The position numbers and the translations under genes are program-made. The notes beneath the pieces were generated by a model, which worked only from the letters and a program-made list of their open reading frames with translations, had not been told where the DNA came from and ran no database searches. A stretch of DNA of 64,000 nt from Rhynochetos jubatus (Eukaryota > Chordata > Aves > Eurypygiformes > Rhynochetidae): NCBI GenBank assembly GCA_027574665.1, contig CM050676.1, forward strand, positions 5,074,157 through 5,138,156, read 5' to 3'. Positions 24,701 to 36,700 of the stretch are shown here, piece after piece. How positions within the stretch are numbered: the stretch's first letter is position 1; every line of letters begins with the position of its first letter.

Positions 24701-27700
24701 CATCCCACAGCAAAGAGGAGTGAGTGAGTGGCTGTGTGGTGCTGAGTTGCTGGGCCTAAACCACAACGTGTTCATATCAGATCGTATCTTGCTCCTCGTG
24801 GTGTTCACTGCTAATCATCCTTTGATTAATATACTGTTTTTAACCATGAAAGTGCAAGAGAAACAGGGTCTAATTTCATTGGCGCTTTGCTCTTTCACTG
24901 GGGTGGAAAGCACTTTGCGATTGCAGGAAGTGACAGGTTTGAATCTCAAATCAGTCGGCTGCAGCAGATCCAGTGGATTGAGGCTGGATCCTGACAGGGT
25001 CTTCAGTGGAGGATTCTGCTGCCTTTGGTTTGCTGGACTGTAACCTGAGGTGGTAAGAAGGAGTTTGCCATGTCTTGGTTTCAGAAGATAGTATGTGGTT
25101 GAGGTAAGAGTACAGCTTCTTCAAGACTATTGGAAATGATTAAATCTAATGCAAAGATTCTGCAGTGATATCCATTCTGATCATTAGTGTCTTCTCAGGA
25201 GCCGAGGATAGTACACGGAGAGTCACATTTCCTAGCAATGTAATTGTTTCTCAGTGTGATTAGTGATTTTTTTTTTTTTTTCAATTTTGTTCACACATTG
25301 CTTTGGGGGGAAAAAAAGAAAATCTTAGTCTTTTGTGAACCTCTCTAAAATTGTCACTAAACCCCAAGTTCTGTCTTGGCCAGAAGTTGGAATAAAGTTT
25401 TAGTTTTCAAAGTTAATTCAAGAAATGTGGCTTGAGAAATGAAAAATCCTATAAACTGACATTTTAGCTTTTTATCATGACTTCTTCCCTCCCTCTTTGA
25501 TTCTTGATATCTTCATTCTTATTTTAGGTACTCACACTAGTTTAAATGCATATATTTTCTGGGTGAGGGCTTGGAATTCTTGAGGAAGTTGGATGTATTT
25601 TAAAAATTAGCTTGTGAGTTTTGTTAATGGCTATAAAATGTTTACTGCATCTGTTTGGTGGAATACATTAAGCGATGGCAGTTAGGACTTAGTGCTGTAT
25701 TCACAGCTTTGAGTGATGGCTGTAACATCTGCATGCTTGCGTTTGAGCTGTGCCGCTCTGTTTCTGTAATACTCCTCCTTTGGGGGGAGGTGCGAGAGAA
25801 AACAATCCCCCCAGTGGCTGCTATAACGTTTCATTAAGGAGCCTTTTCCACTCAGTTGGGAAAGGCTCCTTTCCCGCTTGGCAGCCTAGCAGGAATGAAA
25901 GAGCTCTTCTCAGCTCTGCTCCCTGTGTTATCATATGCCCTTCAGCTTTTCACTGCAGACTTGCAGCTTTGCCTGGGTTGCTGTCATTCTGAGGCTGTTC
26001 TTCACTTAATGGCTTTGCTTGCTCTGCACTGGGGAGTGAAAGGCTTCCTTATAATTGCCTCTCCTCAAAGCAGTCTGGGAATGTCCAAAGGTCTATAAAT
26101 ATTGTGACTTAAAAGTGTTCCTTGGTTGACTGGCCAAAATGTGTGAGCAGTTGAGTAGCATCCTAGGAAGACTTTAAATGACTGTCACAGAATTAGTAAG
26201 GAATTAATAGTTAGGAAATACATTGATAATAGAATCAATCCTGTGAGCATAAATGAAAGTATTTTCCCTTTGTATTCCTTTCTTCATGGAATCTCAAAAG
26301 CATTTTAGGAAAAACTGAGCCAGTTATATCCTGGGAAGTACTTATTTTTAATTACCACACTAGGGAATTGCTATCTTAGTAGGATTTATGCGAAAACTAT
26401 CACTGGATCAATGCTGGGAAAAGTATCCAGATTTTGTCCTGTCTGTGAATGTTTGGGGTGGTTTCCTGCAGACATTTAGGCTTTGCTCAGTGATTGCCAT
26501 TTTTTTCTTCATTGCATCAAGTCGTTGTTCTCCCTTCCTCTGTCTAGTTTGGCTCTGAACTGAACAGCTTGCAGGCTGCAGTTTGGGGCCTGAGGGTATG
26601 GGTCAGCGTGAAAATGCTTTGGTGCGGCCTCTTGTCTTGTCAGTGCTTTGCAGAGGTCAGCGACTCCGTGGGGCAGAGACCAGGGGAGAGCTTCGCTGGA
26701 TCCGGGTGTGCATACCTGTTGCCTTCCTATCTATGTAGATGTAAACGTGGCTAGGGTGTGGTGCTTGAGGACTGGATGTAAGTGGGAGGCTAAATAGCTC
26801 AGTTTTCTTCATATTTCTCATTCACGACAGGGCTACTCCACAGGGATTAACAGGAAGTTAATACCTGCTGATCCCTTAAACCTTTCTATATAGAGAGCAC
26901 TGCATTCCTTGTAGTCTTTCAGGATTTGAAGTACAGCTATTTTGGAAGGACTTCTTGCTGCTCTTCAAAATCCCTTATTTTAGTTTCACATCTGATTGAG
27001 TTCTGTAATAACTTTGGAAAAGCCATTCATTCCGTTTGGCTAACTGGTAGGCAGTGAGGGCTTTGCCTGCAGGCTGCTGGAGCTGTGGAGTGTGCCCAGT
27101 GGCTCGGGAGCCTGTATTTGGCTGTGCTGGGCCAAAGTTATTGAACTTCTCTGGACTCTCTTTATTTTTTTCCCTCCTGGTTACACAGTGGTTTGCATTC
27201 AATTCCCAAGAGGTTTCCAGGAAACTTAGGCTGATGTTTAAATAGTTTGGGGATAGATGCTGTGGGAGATGGCAATAATGCTTTCAGGTTACGGACAGAG
27301 AACCTGCGTGGTGGTGTTCTGCGCTGGGAACCAGTGCTGACCATGCAGACCAAGCTGTGGCAATGGGATACACACAAGAAGGATTCTGTGACGCTGCTCC
27401 AGCACGCTCTTATGTGTGCATAAAATATTCAGGGCTAGGTACAATGTGTTTGTAGATCAGTTGCAGGTTGTGTAAGTCGTTCTTTCAGCATCTCTGATCA
27501 CGTGTGTTTTCTACTATCAGAAGGGTGGGGTTTTTTAGTTTAAACTCAAGAGATGCAGTTTGTCTGGACCCGAAAGACACTCAGGCGGTGGGTTTAGAAT
27601 CTGCTTCCTGGGAGAAGTCACCTAGACTCTACGTTGTTAAGCATCTGGGGGCAGTGCCATCTCCAGTTTTGGCAGGTGTGATCACTCACCCGTACCCAGG

Positions 27701-30700
27701 AGGACAGATCCGTATCTCTGTAGAGCAAGGGTTGTTTGCTGTTCAGCATGCTGTCCCTTGATGTGAAAATTCCAATTGCACAGGTAGTATTTCTCCCCCA
27801 AATACAGGCATTTAGGGATCCCTGAAATTTCTTCAAGTAAATTCATTTGCCATCTTCCTTTCATCAGACCTTGTGCATCATGTTATGCTGGAGAGCAGGG
27901 CTGCTGTTTGAGGGACCTTGGTAGGCTGAAGAAGCAGGTCAGAACTCTGTGAAGGTCAATGAAGTCTCAAAATAACAAATGTAGTTCCACCTGAGCTTAC
28001 CAGTGCCATGGAGGAGCTGGCCTTTATCCCACTGTAAGTGCAGGGTTTGAGAGAAAAGCTGGATATTCTGCTTCTCTAGAAGCTGTTAAACCAGTGAAGC
28101 TGCTCCTCCTCTGAATTATGTGTGTTCACCTTGTGTCCTGATGGGGGATTCTAATTCTGGTATCGCTAGACTCTGCATGATAGCAGTGTCAGTTGTCGTG
28201 TGTCTGCTGCGTGGAGTATGAAGTCCCTGCATGGAAATTCAGTTGCTGCCTTTCCTCACCTGGATCATCGTAATGTCTCTTGGCACTACACACCTCGTGC
28301 AATTTCTTTTTGTCACCTGCTATGTGTTAAAAATAGCATTCTCTGCTTCTAGCAGCAAACCTTTGTGACCTGAAGCATGAGTACCACTCTAGGACACGTG
28401 AAAGACCAAAGGATGGCTGGGATGATACGCACAATTTAGTGTAAAGGGGAGAAGTGTTAATTGCAGGCACGCCAGTAGACTTCTGTGTTGAAAATGTCTT
28501 TCTGGTGGAAGGTGATGGTATTCGGGCAGGATTTTACTTTGAAACCAGGCAGTCTGTTTCTGACCTGGTTCCTCTGGCAGTTGGTTTATTTATATGGAAT
28601 AGGAAATGCCCTGGTTGACGTGTCGCTTGCTGAAGAGAGATTATTTCTCTGCATTTAAATTTTCGTCATTTCTGTAGCAGATACCCTCAGTACTTAATGT
28701 TGTGAACAGAAGGAATTTCTGTCTGAACTAACCCTACTTATAAAGCAAAATTTGTACAGATATTTTTAAATCCTGCATTGCCACAACCCTCCCACAAGCA
28801 CAGCAGTGACTGTTTGGAAAGAAATGAAGGACCGATATTTAAATGTAAATATTGTGACATTTGGTTCTCTGAAATACTGGGAAATTCATATAAATAACTG
28901 TTGCTTATCAAAATGTGTAAGTGGCAAAATCTCTCATCTAAGTGGTGAACCAGGGAGAGAAAGGGGCCCTTGCCATGGTTGGGGTGGGTGGCAAGGCTTA
29001 CAGCCAGACGTACCTGTACCCTCTGAGCCCTGTGCTGCCTCCCTCTGGGCGCGAGGACTGTTGCGGGTGCACATCTGCTCCGCCATCTGTATCCAGCATG
29101 CCCAGGAGGAGAGTAGCTCTCAGTACTTTTATCAGTCACCTTATATTTGTGGGCTGTCGATAGCGTTTGACATAGCTGTTTCCAGACACGTAATGAATGG
29201 GTGATCTCCGGCTCCCACAGCGGTAAGCGGCTGGTGTGCGTTTTGGGGGGTTTGCTCAGACTGCTGGTACACAGTCTCCAGCAAACACCTATATTTCACA
29301 CGTTTGAAAGCAGAGCCCTGGGCTGAACAGGGTAATTACGAGGGAGATGGGGGGAGGCAAACCACTGAAGAAACCTCTCCGTGTGCTGTTGCTTTTGTAA
29401 TAGGTTGGTGATGCTTCTCGTTGATGAGTAGTTTCATCAGAATTAAGTGCCTACCCGAGTGGTGGTGTGCGTGAGACTTGGTGCTTGCAGATGATGAGTT
29501 CTGCTGCTTCCTCCCCCTACCGGTTATGCTGGAAATCTACAAAACCGGTAAATGAGCACAAATGTATGTATGTTTGTTTTCCTCAGGCAAAATACATCTC
29601 CCAGTGCATCGATGAGATCAAGCAGGAGCTGAAGCAGGATAACATTGCAGTGAAAGCAAATGCAGTCTGCAAACTCACATATGTAAGTGCCTTGCTGGGA
29701 TACAACACAATCGTGTCTCTTTCTTGCTGACAGGAGCGAGTCTTCAGTCTGAACGCCTGCTGTTCTTAGACTGCAGTTTCTTCGGTCACCTTAAGTGTGG
29801 GCTGTGGGTGAAAATGCTCCCATGTGTGTCCGACATCAGAGGTTGTGTATTCCCATTCTGTTCATCGTGCTGGCACTAGTATGGGTACTGTTTATTTTAT
29901 TGAGATACGTCAGGAAGCCAATCTGCTTTCAAACTAATCCAACTTTAAAAAGCTGGTTTTGACTGGGTTGTTTCTTATCACACAGTTGCGTGAACTCTTG
30001 AAACTGGTGTTTGTTTCTCTTTTCATGGTCCTTCATCGAGAAGGAAAGGAGGGAAACACTGCTAAAGAATTATGTGATTCTGTTCTGGTTTTTATTTCAA
30101 AAATAACTCCCAGGAAGAAAGCCTTCACAATGGTGGTTATGTAACTGCATGTGTATTACCTGGAGTTCATGCATGCTCCTTGAAAGTTGCTTCTGGTGGG
30201 ACTTGGAGACTCCCTGTACTTACCGTGAGTGGTGTAGGATGTAATGTTACTCAAACTTGACATGTCTTAGAGTATTATTTTTGGACTCCCGTTACATCTT
30301 TGGTTTTGTGAGGTATCTTGACCTATTCTAGAGTCTCTTATTTCAGAAGTTGACGTTGGCTTCTCTGCTCACAGTTACAGATGCTGGGCTATGACATCAG
30401 TTGGGCTGCTTTCAATATTATTGAAGTCATGAGTGCGTCGAAGTTTACATTCAAAGTGAGTTCTCTGGGTCACTACAGCTGTACTAGCCAAGCTGTTCCA
30501 TTGCTGTGTTCAGTGAATGCAATGGCACATCATCTTTCTGCTTGCTTGCTTCAGTACGGAAAGGAAGTCGACTGTATTTGTTTCTGGTAAAAGGATAATA
30601 CTCGGCCTGCTAGTGTAGGCCTTTTCTCCCACATGTGTGACAATAGCTGCCAGATCTCTTGGGGAAAAGCTGGGTATGTTTAAGTGAAGACCACCTAAGA

Positions 30701-33700
30701 TTTCTAGTAACAGGCATATTTTAGTTTGTAATAGCTTTATAGTTTTCCTTGAGAGGTTTTGTTCATGTTCTGAGTTGCAGATCTTTTTCGCCAGACAGGG
30801 TGGAATATTACTTTGTAAGGAATTGTTCCCAAAGTGGGCTTTAGTACCCGAATGTCAGGAGTCCCCACAGACAAAAATCTAATATTCTCCATTTCTTCTG
30901 CTGACAATCCTATCTTATTTCTGTGTCTTCATGGCATGTTCTAAGGAAGTAGAGAAGGTGAAGCTAGTTTTGTTATTCTCAAGATAGATGTATTGTTGCT
31001 AGAGATGTTATTTGCTTGAGATTATTCTTTCTAGATATAAACCTCTGTCATGCCTTCTGCCTAACTGTTTATCTTTTTAATACTGCTTATGAAGCCACCA
31101 GTTGTTTGTCTAAACTTAAGAAAACGAGAGTTATCTTTCTCCTTGCCTTTTTACAGAGAATCGGTTACCTAGCTGCCTCTCAATGCTTTCATGAAGGGAC
31201 CGATGTAATTATGTTGACTACTAATCAGATCCGAAAGGTAAACATTTTACTTCAGTTCTTAATTTTTTTTTCTTGCTCTGTCCCCTACTTGTATCTTCAA
31301 ATCTGTACAAAGTATTTCTCTTTCAGGAGTATAAAGGTGTTTGAGTGGAATTCTGTTTACTTGGTTTACAGCCTACTCTTTGCACAAGCTGAGGGATTAA
31401 TGAAACACTTAGAAGCCGTCCATAGGCTTAGGTCGTGCTGTCTCATACCATCTCTCTGTTTGTTCATGACAGTGAATGTAACAGCAATAACCTTTGTTGG
31501 TACGACTAGTTTTAGGCAGCCCTTCTAAGAGTGTAAAGGGTAAGAAAAACGTCCCCATTTCTGAAGTAAAAGGAGTAGTCGCCTGGCTCCACAAAATTTC
31601 TATTTGTGAGGGCCTGTTTTCTCCTCGTGATAACGGATCAGGCTTTTGACTTGTTTGGTATAATTGTGTGTAAATATGGTGACGAGTGTGCCAAATTGAG
31701 TGCTGTATTCAGGTACTGAAGTGTGGTGTGTTCGTTGGCACATAGCTTTCTCTCTTCAGTTTTTTCAGTGTTACTGGGCTGCAGCATGATTTTCCTGTTC
31801 AGATTACAGATATATTTTTAAAACTCCTAAGTTTTGTGGGGTTTTTTGAAGCATCTGTTCTTTGAAACTTAGCTGATCCCGTACAAGATGTGCCTACATT
31901 TTTACCATCTAAGTAGCTAAAATGTCTTTTACTTCCTTAAAGATCAGTGGGGTGTTACCCAGTATCTTTCCTAAAGAACCAGTGCTTTTCCCTTGGTCTT
32001 TTAAACTGTTCTGCTCTGGCAAGTGCATATTTTTAATAAAATCAACCATTTTCTTTATTGTGGAGACTTTATTATACTGAATCTCAGTCACTTACTAGGC
32101 TACTCCCTCCTTTCTGTGCCTGAGTTTTTACTTAAAAGCATCTTTATTTATGCCTTTTCATGCTTCATTGATCTATCAACTTTGTAGTTTAGAGGGTTAT
32201 CAGTTCTCAAAATACCTTAAAGCCAGAATGAATTGCAGTTCTGCGGGTTCTTAGGCAGTAGGTGTCATTACATTATTAAAGTTAGATTCTAAGTTCCTAC
32301 CACCTGCAAAAGGCTTTAAAATGAGATGCAAACGGCACAGAACCCTGAAGGCCTGACTATGTTTAGCTCTCCTAAAGCAGCCCCCGTGTACACGTGAATC
32401 TGGATGGTTAATTCTGGTGGTTCATGTGGGAATGCTCTCTGAAAACTTGACCAGTAAAGTGTATTCTTTGCCCTAGCTTGTGTAATGTGTTTATGGACTG
32501 AAAGTTATGCTGCTGCCAGCAGCTTGGGAGGAAAGTAATCTCATTTCTCCAAGAGCAAGATTAAGCTAGGAGGCTGGTGAGCACTCGACAAGAGTGCCCG
32601 TTTCCAGGGAAGTTGATGACAATTGGGCTTTGACTTAATGGGATAAGTATTTAATACCAAGTTTTTAGAACTTAAATGTTTGTGATCATGTAATGAGTTT
32701 TTAAAAATTATTTGCCATTCCTAAAATACCACCAAGGTACAATATCTCTAACTGCTTTTATGTTGCAGTCATCCATCTATTTAATTGTGGTTCCTCATGC
32801 CCACTGTTTAAGCCCAGGCTAGCTGTGTTTTAGCAGGTGTTGGAGGACATTCCTGCTATAGTTGATATAAATATTCCCATGAAGTAGCAGCTCTGCTTCA
32901 TATGTGTTGAGTGAATAAAACTGATCTGAGAAAATTGCTTCTCAACATCCCATGTGATCTTAAATTTTTGAGCCTGTTTTTCCTTTTTTAGGATCTGAGT
33001 AGCCCTAACCAGTATGATACTGGAGTTGCACTGACTGGCTTGTCCTGTTTTGTTACTCCAGATCTTGCCAGGGACTTGGCAAATGACATCATGACGCTGG
33101 TGAGTTGATAAGATTGAAATGACTTTTTCCTGTAATTAAAGAGTGTTAAATTTAGAACTCTTACACATGAAAACTGACGCTTTGTTCTTGCGGGGGGTTT
33201 GGGATCCTTCACAGACTTTAGTTAGCTCAAGAGGATCACCCTGAATATTTCTGTTAGTTACGGTGATAAAGGACAGTATTGTACTCTCCCCTCAAAGATG
33301 AGTTTTCAAAAGAGTAGTTGAGTCTCCCGGAAAGAAATTTTGAGACAGTGGTGTTGGACATAAGGACCTTGAAGAACTCTGGAACCACAAATTTGCTAAG
33401 GGCCTTTGCAAATTTGCTTGCAATTGTTTCATTAACAGATGTCTCATACAAAGCCTTACATCAGGAAGAAGGCAGTGTTAATCATGTACAAAGTTTTTTT
33501 GAAATACCCAGAGTCCCTCCGTCCCGCATTTCCTCGCCTTAAAGAGAAACTTGAAGATCCAGACCCTGGTGAGTGGATTTGAGTAAATTGCTCTGTGTAT
33601 ACCTGCTTTTAGAGCCTGTGGGAGAAGAACACAGGGAAAATGCTGAATCACCCTTTTGTACCGATTTGCTGTTTATTAGGTAGATGGGCATTTGAGAGTT

Positions 33701-36700
33701 TTGACAGGTGTTGCCATATTAAAAGTACGTTCTTTAAAATGTCCAGTTCTTAGTCAAACCCAAAGCTATTGAAACTTTGTCAGTGGGTTAAACCTCAGTG
33801 GGACAAAGCTACCTAACGGTTCCTGCTTTGTTGCTTATGTAACTTGGCCATTGAAAACATTTCACTTGATTTCAGGGGTTTTTGTTGTTCTCTGTGCTCT
33901 TTTACAAAGCTGCAGCTATTGGCTTGCAACGCATGTACTTAAAATAGTTTCATATCACTTAGTATTTTTTTCTATGTTTTTAAATTTAACCTTTGGGCCG
34001 AGACTGCTGTTTGGGCCCGTCAGTACTGTGTCAGTGCGATTCAGCTGCAGCACAGGAAACGTGCAGTTGCTCTGAATCATGCTCAGTTGTCCCGAAGGCG
34101 CTGGTCTTCCCTCACTGCACCACACCGCCGTACACTAGTTTCAAGAACTCTGTGTGCGATGCCGTTATGTGAACTCCAGTCGACTTGCGTCTGTGGTTAG
34201 AGGGAGACATTTAATTGCGTATACTGAACTAATTTGGTGTGGGCATCTAAGATCCATCTTTGGGGGACAGTGTTTTCAAAGAAAGTAACACACACATTCC
34301 TCACCTGCAGATAGAGAAAGCAAATACCTATTCTGCTTTATGGTGAAAAAGACTGCTTTCTGCTGGAAAACCCGGACTATCTAGATTAGGATTGCACATG
34401 GAGAGCAGTGAGTTCAGGGGCTGAGCATTAGGAGGGAATGAACTTGTCTAGTCAGATTGTTCAGGGATTCATTGGTTTTGTGTTGTATTTAAACATTTAA
34501 ATAATACATTTTGGAGGAGGAAGAGTGTTTGTAAACTCCATGGTGGGCAGAATTACTGGTTATGTGGTCTGTGACCCACAAACAAGCTATCCATTAAAGG
34601 GCAGGGGGAGGCTGGCCGTGTCCTGTCCTTTCTAGTGCTGCACCCCACGCAGATACGCAGCTTGCTGATACATCAGAAAATAGCCAAAATGAAGCACTTC
34701 GTTTGGTTTTGCATTCTTGTGTTTAGTTCACTCTCTCATGGTTGGGAATGAGGCTGAACCATTTCTCCTGGACACACAAGTCTGAGTCTTTACTTGCTTT
34801 CGTTCTGGAGGTTCTGCACCAGAAAGTTCAATTACAATTAATGCATTGACGAGACCTCTGCTTTTCCCACTTCTTTTTCCCAGGTGTGCAGTCTGCTGCA
34901 GTAAATGTTATTTGTGAGCTGGCTCGACGCAATCCCAAAAACTACCTTTCCCTTGCTCCACTCTTTTTCAAGTTGATGACATCATCAACCAATAATTGGG
35001 TTCTCATTAAAATTATAAAACTGGCAAGTATTCTGGATCTATGTTTACAGGATTGGGGTTCTTGTTAAATTACCTTGGGTGTGAAAATAGATTTCTTGCT
35101 TGGAGGTATAGTCTCCATTAAACCCAAATAAATAGAAACCAGGAATATCTCCTAATGTTTGTGAACATAACTGAAGAGAAATATTTTAATACAAATTGGT
35201 TTAAATATAATGAGCTGCAATTTACATCATGTTTTTATACTGTTGAAAAGCAGCTACTAAATCACTTTCTTGCCTGCACTTCTTTTTTCATAGTTTGGTG
35301 CTCTTACTCCGTTAGAACCCAGGCTGGGAAAGAAATTGATTGAGCCTCTGACCAACCTCATCCATAGGTATGTATGATACGTACTTTGTTCATTCAGGGT
35401 GGGAGGGTGCCTGTTAGCTAGGTCAGTAGCTAGGTCCGGGGCTGCATTTCTGAACCTGTTGAGTCTCAGTATATTGGCTTTGAGTGTCAAAAGGTAATCA
35501 CATCAGGATTCTTCTCGAAAAACCTCAGTGAGAGAAAACACATTAAAGGGAAAGTTTTGGGGTGTCTGACTGTCAGCATAGATTCCTCCAAAGGCATGAA
35601 AAATAGAGCAATTTGCTTTCCTTTCACTTCACTTTCAGGCAGAGATGACTATGGAGGATATAAAAACTCTGACTTGGAAAAGACTCAGCTGTATATTTGC
35701 CTTTTCTGTTCGCCTACATTTGGTTCTTGACTTTTTTGAAGGGCTTTACCTACCAAAGCAGCATGACAAGGAGTATATTAAAGTTTTTTATCATGCCTTG
35801 TTCAGCCCAGACAAGTTTGGGAAGAGGTTCCTTTAATATATGTCCTAAATATAGATTAGATAAATCTGAAGGTACTTCCTTGTCCCTTGTTAAAGCCAGT
35901 TTGTAGTGTTGTTTTGGATCTAATTCTGAACCGAAATCAGAAAGTAGGTGTCTCCCAGGGGGTACATGTGTGTTTCCAATTATGAAAAGGAAGTGTGATC
36001 TTATGCATGAGTTGTTAAATTAAAAGGTTTGTTTCTCTTCATGTGGCAGAGCAAGATGATGGATGGGAATGAGTAAATTTTAAATGGGTATCTGTGTAGC
36101 CGTTAGAGCAGCTCTAGCCCAACCATTTCTGTCTGTCCTCCAAGTATACCATCAAGGTGATTCAGAGCAGACCAGCCAGCAGCCTTGCATCCACATACTT
36201 AAAAAGGGTTTTTGCAGCAGTGACAAATACATACAAATGCACCAAAACAGTACTTAGCCAGAAAAAGCAGGAAGATGGACAGTGTCATCAATCCTGCCCC
36301 TACCTCCTCTCCCCAGCTCCCACATTACTCATTCACTGTGTCATTTGTGAAGACTTAATCCTGTTGGGTTTGGTCTCCGTTCAGTCATTGGATCTCACAT
36401 CACGAACCACCCTGGCATGCATCACAAAATGGATAGGGAGCGAAAATGATTGTCTTGCTTCTGAGCGTACTGGAGTCACGTGCAGTGTGTGCTGAGTGAC
36501 CTTCATGGTGTTGCTTCTGACCGCTGCCTCCAGAGCTGTTGGCGTGTTACGGTTGCAGACCTTGCTTGCAGTCTGCGCCTTTGTTGCTTGTGAGGTGTGC
36601 TGTGTTTCCCTCCCGCGTAGATCGGGATTTGTAAGTACCTTCGAAATCCTCAGAATTGCACCGGACGTGTGTTCAACTGGCAAAGTTGTCTTGAATTTAA

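Larger units (their letters stand above)
15705..29586 (+). other. AP3D1: AP3D1 intron 1 (13.9 kb)
   Basis: This is the largest intron. It contains a 25-bp tandem duplication just after the CpG island, a solo LTR (about 23932-24765), a 14-bp inverted repeat at 25836-25871 and otherwise unique, moderately AT-rich sequence. Open frames within it, such as 16281-16550, have no recognisable family signature, and I do not call them exons. Confidence 0.85.

Noticed and set aside
24130..24713. Open frames of 145 and 179 codons inside the LTR
   Set aside because: They lie in LTR sequence, which is regulatory and not protein-coding; the repeated internal units lack stops by chance.
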